A stretch of DNA of 64,000 bases from CAWEFA01 sp963851385 (lineage in GTDB: Bacteria; Bacteroidota; Bacteroidia; Bacteroidales; DTGW01). Location: NCBI GenBank assembly GCA_963851385.1, contig CAWKPE010000024.1, forward strand, positions 1 through 64,000, written 5' to 3'. The position numbers and the translations under genes are program-made. Under the pieces are notes generated by a model. The model ran no database searches, was not told the DNA's origin, and was given only the letters and a program-made list of their open reading frames with translations. Shown one piece after another: positions 10,744 to 21,774 of this stretch; positions within the stretch are counted from its first letter, which is position 1; every line of letters starts with the position of its first letter.

Positions 10744-11349
10744 TTATTTAAATAATTCGGGAAAGTGCGCAACGGTGAGTGAATAACCAAATGACCAATG
10801 AATTAAAAAATAGACAGCAAGGACAATAGCAAGAGAAATTAAAACAAACTTATTTTTTTTCCCTGGAGAAAAGTTTAGTAAAATTCCTGAACCAGTCCAG
10901 AACAAATAAACTCCAAACAGTCCTACAAATCGTAAAAAATCATCAAGTGTTTTATAGTTTGCTAACAAACCTGCGGCAAAAGAGGCCATCCAGAATGTAG
11001 TAAAAGAATAAGTCATAAGTTTAAAGAGACTATTTTGTCCGGAAACTATACCCAATTTTGGACATAGCTCATAAATTAAAAGAAAAGAAACATACAGTGA
11101 AAAAAATGATTCACAAAATGATGCAATGGATTTTATAGATACATAAACAAAAGAATAATTATATTCACTGGAAGCAAACAGGTAACCAATGAACGTTGCT
11201 ATTGTTATTGCAAAGGTCATTGGCATGACAATTTTTTTTATATGCCAAACTATTGAATCAGGCTCTTTTTTTATTGCTGCCCATTCAGAATAAGGATTAA
11301 AGTTAATCCTGTAAATAATGCTCCAAATCTTATTAAAAACTGCCAACAT
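10744..11349 (-). CDS. Yip1-domain-like integral membrane protein
   Basis: 201 residues with about five hydrophobic segments (near residues 40-62, 70-100, 125-145, 150-172 and 178-197). The N-terminal text FNPYSEWAAIKKEPDSI is the soluble lead-in commonly seen in bacterial Yip1-family proteins, for which no clear biochemical role is established. It lies immediately upstream of smpB in the same orientation. Family assignment is by pattern only. Confidence 0.6.
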   Translation of the reverse strand: MLAVFNKIWSIIYRINFNPYSEWAAIKKEPDSIVWHIKKIVMPMTFAITIATFIGYLFASSEYNYSFVYVSIKSIASFCESFFSLYVSFLLIYELCPKLGIVSGQNSLFKLMTYSFTTFWMASFAAGLLANYKTLDDFLRFVGLFGVYLFWTGSGILLNFSPGKKNKFVLISLAIVLAVYFLIHWSFGYSLTVAHFPELFK

Positions 11350-11572
11350 TTATATATTTTTAGTTATATCATTCATGACTTATTTAGTCTTTTCAATTCA
11401 AAATTCTTATTCAGAAACCAGAAACAATAGAACAGGAACCGGATAATGTTTTTAATTACTTTATCATTTTCTTAATCCGGTTTCCAGTTTCCATTCTCTA
11501 AATTTTATCAGACAAAAGTATAATTTTTTTAACAATAGGTATTTTCATAATATTGCTACAAAATAACATTTA

Positions 11573-12490
11573 ATGCGATACAACCTGATAACAATACTTG
11601 GTCCGACTGCCAGTGGAAAAACATCACTTGCCGCGCATGTTGCTTCAAGGCTAAATTCCGGCGTAATAAGCGCCGATTCAAGGCAGGTTTATCGTGAAAT
11701 GGATATTGGCACGGGTAAAGATATTGATGATTATAATTTAAATGGAGATTCTGTGCCATATTACCTGGTAAATATTCGTGATGCCGGTGAAAAATACAAC
11801 CTGTATGAATATCAGAAAGATTTTTTTAAAGTATTCAATAAATTTTCTGCAAAGAAAAGATTCCTGTTTTATGTGGTGGTTCAGGTTTGTATATTGAAGC
11901 AGTACTTAAAGCCTACAAGTTATTGTCAGTTCCAGTAAACCAAACTCTGAGAAAAGAATTGAGCAAAAATACTGATGAGGAATTGATTAAGCTTCTTTCT
12001 TCTTTAAAAAAACTTCATAACACCACCGATATAGTGACCCGTAAAAGAATAATCAGGGCAATTGAAATTGAATTGTTTCAGAAAGAGAATTCAAATAATC
12101 AATCACACTTTCCTGAAATCAACAGCCTTATTGTAGGTATTAAATTTGAACGGGAGGAACAAAAGCAGCGTATAACGGACAGACTTAAATTCAGGCTTGA
12201 AAATGGTATGATTGAAGAAGTAGAACAACTTCTTAAAAAAGGTATAGCTCCCGAAAATCTTATTTATTATGGTTTGGAATACAAGTTTGTAACTCAGTAT
12301 CTCATCGGTCAATTATCTTATGATGAAATGTTCAATTTGCTTAACATTGCTATTCATCAATTTTCGAAACGCCAAATGACCTGGTTTCGCAAAATGGAAC
12401 GCGAAGGAATCTCAAATCCACTGGATAGACGGAAAATTACCAGTTGATGAAAAAGTTGAGAAAGTAATACAATTGATGAAAAGTTCTTGA
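11573..12490 (+). CDS. miaA: tRNA dimethylallyltransferase MiaA (two frameshifts)
   Basis: Adds a dimethylallyl group to A37 of tRNAs reading UNN codons. N-terminal P-loop GPTASGKTSLA, then ISADSRQVYREMDIGTGK, the CGGSGLYIEAV block, and near the C terminus FSKRQMTWFRK and IHWIDGKLP. About 305 residues once joined. The frame breaks near 11860 (one base appears to be missing) and near 12414 (one extra base). With the second shift the protein runs to the TGA at 12488 rather than stopping at 12447. All motifs survive, so an assembly error is favoured over loss. Confidence 0.92.
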
Positions 12491-12524
12491 CAATAGTTCA
12501 AGTTTAACAAGTTTAGGGTTTTTA

Positions 12525-12651
12525 GTTAAAAGGTTAAAAGGTTAAAAGGTTAAAAGGTTAAAAGGTTAAAAGGTTAAAAGGTTAAAAGGTTAAAAGGTTA
12601 AAAGGTTAAAAGGTTAAAAGGTTAAAAGGTTAAAAGGTTAAAAGGTTAAAG
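12525..12651. repeat. Tandem repeat, 8-bp unit GGTTAAAA, about 16 copies
   Basis: An uninterrupted run of GGTTAAAA about 127 bp long downstream of miaA. Copies are identical, so this is a recently expanded microsatellite and likely variable between strains. It is not in a reading frame. Confidence 0.95.
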
Positions 12652-12710
12652 GAAAGAAGGCCAAAACATTACAAACATTGAAAAATTAAAAGATTGTAGA
12701 AAATTTAATT

Positions 12711-12766
12711 AGTCATCAGTCATTAGTCATCAGTCATTAGTCATCAGTCATTAGTCATCAGTCATT
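12711..12766. repeat. Tandem repeat, 14-bp unit AGTCATCAGTCATT, 4 copies
   Basis: Four perfect copies; each unit is itself two near-identical 7-mers (AGTCATC, AGTCATT). It lies between the GGTTAAAA run and ppk2, and an ACCGG-type block follows at 12808-12836. No gene is visible in 12491-12834. Confidence 0.95.
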
Positions 12767-12834
12767 TCTTTTCACCATTAACCTTTTACATTCAACCCTT
12801 CACTATTTTCCGGCCTCCGGTTTCCGGTTTCCGT

Positions 12835-13679
12835 TTAATAAACACTTGGCACATAAGTCTGCGTATCTTTCGGCGGTCTCAAGTAATTGCTGCTATCCTG
12901 CCGTTTTGGAACTTCAATCTTTTTAAAAGGTATTTCTTTATATGGAATTAACGATAACAAATGATTAATACAATTTAATCTTGCTCTTTTCTTATCATCA
13001 GCTTCAATTACATACCAGGGCGATTGCTTTGTATCCGTGTGAGAAAACATTCGGTCCTTTGCTATGCTGTAATCCGTATAATGTTTCCTTGATTCAACAT
13101 CCATCGGGCTGATTTTCCAATGTTTCGTGGGATTATTGATTCTTTCCTGGAACCGTCTCTCCTGTTCCTCATCACTGACTGAAAACCAATATTTGATTAA
13201 TAATAATATTTGAGCGCAAAATCATCCTTTCAAATTCAGGACAAGACAACAAAAACTCTTCATATTCAGCATCGGTACAAAATCCCATTACCTTTTCAAC
13301 TCCTGCACGATTATACCAGCTGCGGTCGAATAAAACCATTTCACCCGCGGCAGGCAAATGTGGAATATAACGTTGAAAATACCATTGTGATTTTTCTCTT
13401 TCAGTTGGCACACCCAATGCAACAACACGGCAATATCGAGGATTTAAACATTCCGTTATCCGTTTTATTACTCCGCCTTTTCCGGCAGCATCTCTTCCCT
13501 CAAAAATAAGAACTATTTTTAATCCTTTATTCTTAATCCATTCCTGCAATTTAACAAGCTCAATCTGAAGTTTTCCGAGTTCTTCAAGATAATACTCATT
13601 AGTGAGTTTACCATGTTTATTTTCTTTTTTTATTTTTTCCGATTCTTTTTTTTGACTTCTTATCTTTTGATTTTGACAT
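12835..13679 (-). CDS. ppk2: Polyphosphate kinase 2 family protein (two frameshifts)
   Basis: PPK2 enzymes move phosphate between polyphosphate and nucleoside di- or monophosphates. The Walker A loop is FEGRDAAGKGGVIKR, the Walker B-like segment is FDRSWYNRAGVE, and the C-terminal part reads SPMDVESRKHYTDYS and EADDKKRARLNCI, all typical. From the ATG at 13679 (MSKSKDKKSK) the frame breaks in an A8 run near 13648, then near 13200 where RSNII should continue as LIKYWFSVSDEEQE. Both are single extra bases. The joined protein of about 280 residues is normal for PPK2. Confidence 0.9.
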
Positions 13680-13882
13680 AACTAAGAGAATTTAAAGGTT
13701 GGAAAATTAAAATTAAGCAAAAATTATATTAAACAAAAGATTTTCTGCTTCTCAAAATACAATTAAGAATTTCTTGTAACCTGTTCCAATTAACTTAGAG
13801 TATAAAACAATTGTATAATAGTCATATTTTTTTCGTAACTTTTATAAAATTTTTCAAAGATAAAATATGTAAACTTAATTAC

Positions 13883-16800
13883 ATGAAAGCAACATATAAT
13901 GAGCTTTTAGAGGAGAATAAGCTTCTCAGGAAAGAAATAAATTCTCTAAAAAAGTTAAGGATTGGTGAGAAAAAAGATCTAATTGACAGTGCGGAAAATT
14001 TCAGATCTATTTTTGAAAATTCACCTACAGGTATAGCAATTGTTAGCCTTGAAGGACACTATTTGATGGTTAATCCGGCATTGAGTAAAATTATTGGTTA
14101 TTCTGAAGATGAATTATTATCAATTGATTTCTTTAAAATTACTCATCCAGATGACATAGAAATCAGTCAGAATATTTTAAAAAAAGTTAGAGAAAGTAAA
14201 GATAAAAACATCGTTTATTCAAAACGATATATTCATAAAAACGGACAAACAATATGGGCTGAAGTAAATTCAGTTCTTGTATACGGGAATAACAATGAAC
14301 CTTCACATTTTATTACTCATATTAACAATATCACCGAGCGTAAACTATCTGAAGAAGCCTTATTGATAAGCCAGGTACAATTATCAAATGCTATGAAAAT
14401 GGCACGTCTTGGTTATTGGGAATATGATGTTGCAAAAGATTTGTTCACCTTTAACGACAGTTTTTATGCTATTTTCAGGACAACGGCTGAACAGGTTGGC
14501 GGATATACTATGTCTTCATTTGATTATGCAAATCGTTTTATTTATCACGAGGAAATTGAGGCTATAGCTATTGAAATACAAAGAGCAGTTGAATCGGATG
14601 ATCCTGATTATAGCCATCAATTGGAGCATCGCTTTATTTATGCTGACGGAGAAATTGGACATCTCAGTGTTCGCTTTTTTGTCGTCAAAGACGATAAAGG
14701 AAAAACCATTAAAACTTATGGTGTAAACCAGGATATTACTGAACGCAAAAAGGCTGAAGAAGCTATTCGAAAAAGTGAGCAGAAGTTTGCAAAAGCTTTC
14801 AATACTGGTTCTGTTACAATGGCTATTTCGGAGATAAATTCAGGCAAATTTATTGAAGTAAATGATACTTTTTGTTCAACCTTTGGATACAGGAAAGAAG
14901 AAGTTATCGGAACGACAGCTGCCAGGCTGGGTATATTAGATAATGATTCCCAACGGGATCTTTTTATGAATGACGTCAGAAAACAGGGCTTTGCCAGGAA
15001 TATTGAAATTGATCTGCACACAAGCAACCGGGAACTACGTCATGGTTTGATCTCAGCTGACTATATTGATTTTGGGAAGGAAAAATACTTGCTTATAACA
15101 ATGATAGATATCACGGAACGTAAACGTGCAGAAGAAGCTTTGCAGTACAGCGAAATGCATTTCAGGGCAATGGTTGAGAATTCCGGTGATGGTATAACTT
15201 TACTTGACGCAGAGGGAAATATTATTTACGAGGGACCTACTGTTGAACGAATTATAGGATATAAACCCGGTGAATGGTTAGGCAAAAAAGTTATTGATTT
15301 GGTTCATCCTGATGATTTGCATATTGTTCAATATACTTTTAATAAGTTATTAAAAAATTCAGGCGCTAAAGAAAATTTAGTATTTCGTTTAATTAGGAAA
15401 GAAGGCTCAACTCTTTGGATAGATGCTACAGGAACAAATTTACTTGATAAACCCAGTGTTAAAGCCATAGTTATCAATTACCGTGATGTCACATTACGTA
15501 AACAGGCTGAAGAAGCACTCCAGAAATCCCAGGAAACCCTGGCACGTATTACAAGTTCAATTGACGATATAATTTATAGCATTAATGCAAATACTGGACA
15601 ATTCGAATTTCTAAGTCCGGTATTTGAAAGGAAATTTGGCTATTCACTTTCTGATATAGACAAAATGGGTGGAAGATGGGCATTTTTAAAACATGTTGTA
15701 CAGAATAATGACATCCCCAATTTGGATCCTGTGATTCATGATTTAAAAAAGAACCATGTAAAAGAAACACCGATTTGGGAACAATGGTGGCAACGTAAAG
15801 ACGGATTAATGCGATACATAGAAGATCGTTCTGTTCCGGTATATGAAAATAATAAGCTTGTAAGAATAGACGGAGTATTGCGCGATATAACAGAAAGAAA
15901 AAAAGCTGAAGAAAGTTTAAAAGAAAGTGAAGAAAAATTTTCAAAAGCATTTCATTTAATGCCGGTATCAATGGCTATTTCAACTATTTCCGATGGTAAA
16001 TATTTAGACATAAATGAAGCGTTTATAAAACTGACTGAATATCCCAGGGAAATGATAATAGGTAAAACATCCCTGGATTTGGATATTTGGGTTCACCGGG
16101 AAAAAAGAACAAAGATTAGAAAAGAATTGTTAGCCGGGAAAAAAATTCAGGAAGTACCGGTAAAGTTTTATACCAAATCCGGAAAAACTTTAGATATTCT
16201 ATACTCTTCTGTAGTTATTAAACTCGGGAACCAGCAATGTTTGATATCACTTGCATTAAATATCACTGAACGTAACCGTGCGCAGGAAGCATTACGTGAA
16301 GAACGCAGTCTCTTACGGACTATTGTAGATAACCTCCCAATTGCACTTTATATTAAAGACAAGGAAGGCAGGAAAGTAATCAGCAACCCGGTTGATTTAG
16401 AAAACATTGGTCAACCTGAATCTGAAGTTCTCGGCAAAACTGATGAGGACTTCTTACCTGATGAAGTTTCAATAAAAACAATAGCTGATGACACCAAAGT
16501 TTTATTCTCTGGTGTGCCAATGGTAAATAAAGAAGAATTTATAGTTAGTAAATCCGGTAAAGCCAAGTGGTTACTTACAACAAAAATTCCTATGAAAAAT
16601 AATGAAGGAGATATTACTGGGATTATTGGAATGGGATTGGATATTACTGAACGTAAAAGGACAGAAGAAGCCTTGAAAGAAAGCCAGGTAAGATACCGCG
16701 AACTTTTTGAAAATATGAATAGCGGAGTTGCAGTTTACGAAGTAATAAATAATGGAAAAGATTTTATATATAAAGATTTTAATAAGGCTGCTGAAAGAAT

Positions 16801-18721
16801 TGATAAAGAAAAACGGGAAGATATCATAGGCAAAAGCATTTATAAAGCCAGACCGGGAATTAAAGAATTTGGATTAATTGAAGTATTGAAAAAAGTTTGG
16901 CAAACAGGTAATCCGGCTTTTCATCCGGTTACATTGTACAAATATGATAGATTGGCTAATTGGTATGAAAACTACGTGTACAAACTTCCTTCTGGAGAAA
17001 TTATGGCTGTGTTTGAAAATGTGACCGAAAGAAAAAAAGCAGAAGAAGAAATTGCCAGTCACAACAAAAGACTTGAATGTCTCGTCAGAATTTCACAGTT
17101 TAAGGCAGAAACTACGCAACAATTGCTCGATTTTGCTATGAACGAAGCAATTGAATTAACTAATAGTGAAAAGGGTTTTATTCATCTTTACAATGAATCA
17201 ACTAAAAAACTTACTCTGACTTCCTGTTCCAAAAATGTTTTGAATGATAGCGATATTAAATCCGTTCAAAAAGATTTTGATTTAGATAAAGCAGGTTCTC
17301 TGGGAAAAGTTATCCAACAACGCAAACTTTATATTTCCAATAATTTTGGAAGCAACAAAAAATTTGAAAATATTACGCCAATAGAACACATCAAAATAAA
17401 TAAATTCCTATCTATTCCAGTCATTATAGATGACAAAATCGTGGCAACTGTGGGAGTAGCAAATAAAGAGTCCGATTATAACAATATGGATGCACAGCAG
17501 CTTGTCATAATTATGGATTCTGTCTGGAAAATGATGGAAAAACAGCGATACCAGGAAGAACTTGTTATTGCCAAAGAAAAAGCTGAAGAAAGTGATAAAT
17601 TAAAATCAGCATTCCTGGCTAACATGAGTCACGAAATACGCACACCTATGAATGCAATTATAGGTTTTAGCGAAATATTACTTAAGCCGGCATTGACAGA
17701 AGAGAAAAGAAATAAGTACACTATTATTGTCATTAACAGTTGTAAAAAGTTAATGTCTATTGTAAATGACATATTGGATATTTCTATTATTGATTCAGGC
17801 CAGGTGGAAATAAAAAAAGAAGATGTAATTATAAATAAGGTAATTTTTGAATTATTTACTTTATATGACAATCTTGCTAAAACAAATAATATCGATCTTT
17901 ATTTTCATAATACTTTAGACAATAAGTCAAGTACAATTTTTACAGACAAATTAAAATTAAATCAGATTCTCAACAACCTGTTGAATAATGCATTTAAATT
18001 TACCAGTAAAGGACAAATTGATTTTGGTTATGAGTTGAAAGATGGTTACTTTGAATTTTTTGTAAGAGACAGTGGTATTGGCATTCCTAAACATTTACAA
18101 AACGTAATTTTTGAACGTTTTCGTCAAGCCGAACTGGAACTGACACGGCAGTATGGGGGAACCGGATTGGGGTTGTCTATATCGCAAAAACTTGTAGAAT
18201 TGTTAGGAGGTAAATTATGGGTCGAGTCTGAACCCGACAAAGGATCAACTTTTTACTTCACTATTCCCTATGATAGACTTGAAAAGGATATAAAACAAAA
18301 ACCTAAAAAAAGAATCAAAAAAAAGAATACAATATTAAGCAACCGGCCATTTACAATTCTTGTTGCGGAAGATGAAGAAAATAATTTTTTATATATCGAA
18401 GAAGTGCTTTCTGAAAGCGGGATTAATCCTTTGCATGCAACCAACGGACTTGAGGCCGTGGATTTATGCAAACGAAATATGGATATTGGATTGGTTTTAA
18501 TGGACATTAAAATGCCAAAAATGAATGGTATTGAAGCAACTAAAGAAATTAAAAAAATAAGACCCGATTTGCGCATTATAGCTCTAACAGCTTTTGCGAT
18601 GGATAGTGAAAAAAGATACGTTCTAAGCGAAGGTTGCGACGACTATATCTCAAAACCCGTTAGCCCTGAATTATTGCATAAAATAATTAAGCAAAACATC
18701 AGTCGCGATAAAAAAAAATAA
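13883..18721 (+). CDS. Hybrid sensor histidine kinase with about eight PAS domains, GAF and receiver
   Basis: Soluble multi-sensor kinase of about 1612 residues with no membrane segment. A short coiled coil (1-40) is followed by about eight PAS/PAC units (roughly 40-1045), each ending in a variant of DITERKKAEE. Then come a GAF domain (about 1060-1215), a HisKA domain with the phospho-acceptor in FLANMSHEIRTPMNAIIGFS, an HATPase domain with NNLLNNAFKFT and GTGLGLSISQKL, and a C-terminal receiver (TILVAEDEENN, LMDIKMPKMNG, ALTAFAM, SKPVSP) with its phospho-Asp. I chose the ATG at 13883 (MKATYNELLEEN), since the in-frame ATG at 13811 adds an unlikely leader. The next gene starts 34 nt downstream and is probably its output partner. 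Confidence 0.92.
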   Translation: MKATYNELLEENKLLRKEINSLKKLRIGEKKDLIDSAENFRSIFENSPTGIAIVSLEGHYLMVNPALSKIIGYSEDELLSIDFFKITHPDDIEISQNILKKVRESKDKNIVYSKRYIHKNGQTIWAEVNSVLVYGNNNEPSHFITHINNITERKLSEEALLISQVQLSNAMKMARLGYWEYDVAKDLFTFNDSFYAIFRTTAEQVGGYTMSSFDYANRFIYHEEIEAIAIEIQRAVESDDPDYSHQLEHRFIYADGEIGHLSVRFFVVKDDKGKTIKTYGVNQDITERKKAEEAIRKSEQKFAKAFNTGSVTMAISEINSGKFIEVNDTFCSTFGYRKEEVIGTTAARLGILDNDSQRDLFMNDVRKQGFARNIEIDLHTSNRELRHGLISADYIDFGKEKYLLITMIDITERKRAEEALQYSEMHFRAMVENSGDGITLLDAEGNIIYEGPTVERIIGYKPGEWLGKKVIDLVHPDDLHIVQYTFNKLLKNSGAKENLVFRLIRKEGSTLWIDATGTNLLDKPSVKAIVINYRDVTLRKQAEEALQKSQETLARITSSIDDIIYSINANTGQFEFLSPVFERKFGYSLSDIDKMGGRWAFLKHVVQNNDIPNLDPVIHDLKKNHVKETPIWEQWWQRKDGLMRYIEDRSVPVYENNKLVRIDGVLRDITERKKAEESLKESEEKFSKAFHLMPVSMAISTISDGKYLDINEAFIKLTEYPREMIIGKTSLDLDIWVHREKRTKIRKELLAGKKIQEVPVKFYTKSGKTLDILYSSVVIKLGNQQCLISLALNITERNRAQEALREERSLLRTIVDNLPIALYIKDKEGRKVISNPVDLENIGQPESEVLGKTDEDFLPDEVSIKTIADDTKVLFSGVPMVNKEEFIVSKSGKAKWLLTTKIPMKNNEGDITGIIGMGLDITERKRTEEALKESQVRYRELFENMNSGVAVYEVINNGKDFIYKDFNKAAERIDKEKREDIIGKSIYKARPGIKEFGLIEVLKKVWQTGNPAFHPVTLYKYDRLANWYENYVYKLPSGEIMAVFENVTERKKAEEEIASHNKRLECLVRISQFKAETTQQLLDFAMNEAIELTNSEKGFIHLYNESTKKLTLTSCSKNVLNDSDIKSVQKDFDLDKAGSLGKVIQQRKLYISNNFGSNKKFENITPIEHIKINKFLSIPVIIDDKIVATVGVANKESDYNNMDAQQLVIIMDSVWKMMEKQRYQEELVIAKEKAEESDKLKSAFLANMSHEIRTPMNAIIGFSEILLKPALTEEKRNKYTIIVINSCKKLMSIVNDILDISIIDSGQVEIKKEDVIINKVIFELFTLYDNLAKTNNIDLYFHNTLDNKSSTIFTDKLKLNQILNNLLNNAFKFTSKGQIDFGYELKDGYFEFFVRDSGIGIPKHLQNVIFERFRQAELELTRQYGGTGLGLSISQKLVELLGGKLWVESEPDKGSTFYFTIPYDRLEKDIKQKPKKRIKKKNTILSNRPFTILVAEDEENNFLYIEEVLSESGINPLHATNGLEAVDLCKRNMDIGLVLMDIKMPKMNGIEATKEIKKIRPDLRIIALTAFAMDSEKRYVLSEGCDDYISKPVSPELLHKIIKQNISRDKKK

Positions 18722-18755
18722 TTCTTTAGTACAAAATGCAAAATTTTAAAAGCAA

Positions 18756-21725
18756 ATGAACTCTCAACTTTATGATGCTCAACATTTGGAATTTAGCCAT
18801 ACAGAATTCAGCCTGCTGATGCAGCGCCGTATTTACAGGGTTTTGTTGGTTTGCAGTAATTACGATTTTTTCATGCTTGAAGAAGATGGCAGAATTGATG
18901 AGCAAATTTTCAACGAATATACGAACCTGAGCATGCGATTCCCGCCCGCCATTATTCAAACGGATAGCGCGGGAAAAGCATTCGAAATATTGCAATCAGA
19001 TAATATTGATCTTGTAATATTGATGCTTAATATTGGCGATGCCGAACCATTTGAACTGGCACGCCAGTTAAAACAAAAGTATGCCGGTATTCCTATAGTT
19101 GTCTTAACTCATTTTTCAAGAGATGTTTCTCTTCGATTGCAAAAAGAAGATATTTCATCTGTTGATTTCGTTTTTTGCTGGTTAGGTAATGCTGATCTGC
19201 TGCTTGCAATTATCAAACTCATAGAAGACAGGATGAACGCGGAACATGACGTTCTGCAAATTGGGGTTCAGACAATCATGCTTGTCGAAGATTCTATACG
19301 TTACATATCGCAAATTCTTCCAGCCATTTATAAAGCCATCATCAGGCAATCGTATGATTTCATGCAAGAAGGACTAAATGAACATCAGAAAATGCTACGA
19401 TTACGGGGTCGGCCAAAAATATTGCTGGCTAAAACTTTTGATGAAGCTTATGGCCTTTACCTTAAATACGGTCAGCAAATGTTAGGTATTATTTCTGATG
19501 TAAGCTTTAAGAAAAGTAAAAAACGAGAAGAAGAAACACAGGAGGGTCTTAAACTTTGTAAAATTGTGAAAAGTGATGATCCTCACATGCCCTTTCTTTT
19601 GCAATCTTCAGATGCTTCGAACGAACAGTTTGCAAAAAAACTAAATGCCGGATTTATTCATAAGCTTTCAAAAACACTTGCTCTTGATTTGCGAAATTAC
19701 ATTTTGGCTAATTTTGGTTTTGGAGAATTTATATTCAGAGATCCCAAATCAAAGGTCGAAGTAGCCAGAGCATCTGATTTGGCTGACTTACAGCATGTGA
19801 TATTAAAAATTCCTGAAAAAGTTCTTGCCTATCATGCCAACAGGAACGAAATTTCGAAATGGCTGAATGCCCGTGCACTTTTTACCATTGGAAAAATATT
19901 CAAGGCCCTTCAACTAAAAGATTTTGGAAATATTGAACAAGCAAGGGCATATATTTTTGACGCTATTTCAAATTACCGGACGAGCAAAGGTCGGGGAATC
20001 ATTGCTTCCTTCGATAAAAAAAGTTTTGATGAATATCTCACTTTTTCACGTATTGGTGAAGGCTCTTTGGGCGGTAAAGGACGGGGACTGGCATTCATAG
20101 ATTCAATTATAAAAAAACATAAACTTTTTGATCATTTTGAAAATGTTCAAATTACCATCCCAAGAACTGTGGTCATCTCAACTGATTTGTTTGATGAGTT
20201 TATGGAAGTAAACAATTTATATAAAACCGGAATCTCGAGTTTATCTGATGAAGAAATCTTAAAACAGTTTGTTATAGCTTCTCTTCCAAATCGTCTTATT
20301 ACTGATTTGTACAGTTTTGTGAAATCAATTAACAGACCTGTAGCTGTGCGCTCTTCTAGTAAACTCGAGGATTCACACTATCAGCCTTTCGCTGGAATTT
20401 ATTCCACTTATATGGTTCCGCTTATACCTGGAAATGAATTGGCAACAATAGCCATGATTGGAGATGCAATAAAATGTGTATATGCCTCTCAATATTTTAA
20501 GGCGAGTAAAGCATACATATCAGCAACCGCTAATATTATTGATGAAGAAAAAATGGGTGTCATCCTGGAAGAAGTTTGTGGCCAGGCTTATGAAAACCAT
20601 TTTTATCCGGGAATGAGTGGTGTAGCGCGATCAATTAATTTCTATCCTTTAACTCCTGAAACACCAGAAGATGGCATTGCCAATATTGCTTACGGATTGG
20701 GAAAATACATTGTAGATGGAGGGGCAAGCCTGCGGTTTTCTCCAAAATATTCAAAAAAAATATTACAGCTTTCAAATCCTGATACCATTTTGCGCGAGAC
20801 TCAAAAAACTTTTTATGCTTTGGATCTTGAACCAAAAAACTGGCATCCGTCAATTGATGATAAAGTTAATATTCTCAAAGTTAAAATCACTGAGGCTGAA
20901 AAGGACTCAGCTATGCAATTTGCAGCTTCTTATTATGATCGTGAAAGCAACAGGATAACGGATTTACCACAGGAAGGAGCTAAAAAAGTAATAACCTTTT
21001 CCAATATCCTTAATCATAATGTATTTCCGTTAGCCTCAATATTACAAATGCTTTTGGAAATTGGACAAAAAGAAATGAATAATCCTATTGAAATTGAATT
21101 TGCTGTTGATTTGGACAAACCGGCTGGAGAACCTAAAATATTTTATTTTTTACAAATCAGGCCGATAATTGAAAGCGACCAGAGTGTTGAAGTTAATATT
21201 GAAAATATCAACTTAAAAAATGCTTTGGTTTATTCTAAAATGGCTCTCGGAAACGGTATTTTTAAGGATATTTATGATTTTGTATATGTGCGTTCAGGTG
21301 AATATTCCTCAGGTGATAACTACCGGATAACTGAAGAAGTTGAAAGAGTAAATGATTTAATGCGCATGGAAAAACGTAATTATGTTATAGCGGGACACGG
21401 CCGTTGGGGATCAAGTGATCCCTGGCTTGGAATACCTGTGAAATGGGTACAAATTACAGAGGCTCGCGTTATCATCGAAGCAAGTATTGAAAATTACCAT
21501 GTTGAACCAAGTCAGGGAACTCATTTTTTTCAAAACCTGACAACTTTCAGAACAGGCTATTTGACAATTAATCCAAAAATAAATGAAGGCTTTATTAACA
21601 TTGCATTTCTGGAAAGCCAGCCAGCTGTCTATGAAAACCAGCATCTAAGGATTATTCGCTTTAAAAAACCTTTGATAATTCAACTAAACGGCAAGAAAGG
21701 AATAGGAACAATTTTAATGCCTTGA
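18756..21725 (+). CDS. Receiver-like plus PEP synthase/PPDK ATP-grasp protein
   Basis: 989 residues. The N terminus has two receiver-like regions. The first (about 25-150) has lost the acceptor Asp (ILMLNIGD where ILDLN is expected). The second (about 172-320) keeps VEDS, an Asp in GIISDVSF, the Ser of LLQSS and a Lys in FIHKLSK. From about 425 an ATP-grasp domain of the PEP-synthase/PPDK N-terminal type follows: IGEGSLGGKGRGLAFID, VAVRSSSKLEDS, FAGIYSTYM, ending FYFLQIRPI. I do not find the swivelling phosphohistidine domain (TSGG.TSHAA) or the PEP-binding barrel, so it is unlikely to be a complete PEP synthase. It follows the hybrid kinase by 34 nt, suggesting a phosphorelay output. Confidence 0.8.
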   Translation: MNSQLYDAQHLEFSHTEFSLLMQRRIYRVLLVCSNYDFFMLEEDGRIDEQIFNEYTNLSMRFPPAIIQTDSAGKAFEILQSDNIDLVILMLNIGDAEPFELARQLKQKYAGIPIVVLTHFSRDVSLRLQKEDISSVDFVFCWLGNADLLLAIIKLIEDRMNAEHDVLQIGVQTIMLVEDSIRYISQILPAIYKAIIRQSYDFMQEGLNEHQKMLRLRGRPKILLAKTFDEAYGLYLKYGQQMLGIISDVSFKKSKKREEETQEGLKLCKIVKSDDPHMPFLLQSSDASNEQFAKKLNAGFIHKLSKTLALDLRNYILANFGFGEFIFRDPKSKVEVARASDLADLQHVILKIPEKVLAYHANRNEISKWLNARALFTIGKIFKALQLKDFGNIEQARAYIFDAISNYRTSKGRGIIASFDKKSFDEYLTFSRIGEGSLGGKGRGLAFIDSIIKKHKLFDHFENVQITIPRTVVISTDLFDEFMEVNNLYKTGISSLSDEEILKQFVIASLPNRLITDLYSFVKSINRPVAVRSSSKLEDSHYQPFAGIYSTYMVPLIPGNELATIAMIGDAIKCVYASQYFKASKAYISATANIIDEEKMGVILEEVCGQAYENHFYPGMSGVARSINFYPLTPETPEDGIANIAYGLGKYIVDGGASLRFSPKYSKKILQLSNPDTILRETQKTFYALDLEPKNWHPSIDDKVNILKVKITEAEKDSAMQFAASYYDRESNRITDLPQEGAKKVITFSNILNHNVFPLASILQMLLEIGQKEMNNPIEIEFAVDLDKPAGEPKIFYFLQIRPIIESDQSVEVNIENINLKNALVYSKMALGNGIFKDIYDFVYVRSGEYSSGDNYRITEEVERVNDLMRMEKRNYVIAGHGRWGSSDPWLGIPVKWVQITEARVIIEASIENYHVEPSQGTHFFQNLTTFRTGYLTINPKINEGFINIAFLESQPAVYENQHLRIIRFKKPLIIQLNGKKGIGTILMP

Positions 21726-21774
21726 ATATTAAATTAAAGTGTAATGTTAAAATTAAAAGATACTTCAACCCTGA

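Noticed and set aside
12711..12766. Short regular repeats that could suggest a CRISPR array
   Set aside because: Units are directly adjacent with no spacers, and there are no cas genes; it is a simple tandem repeat.
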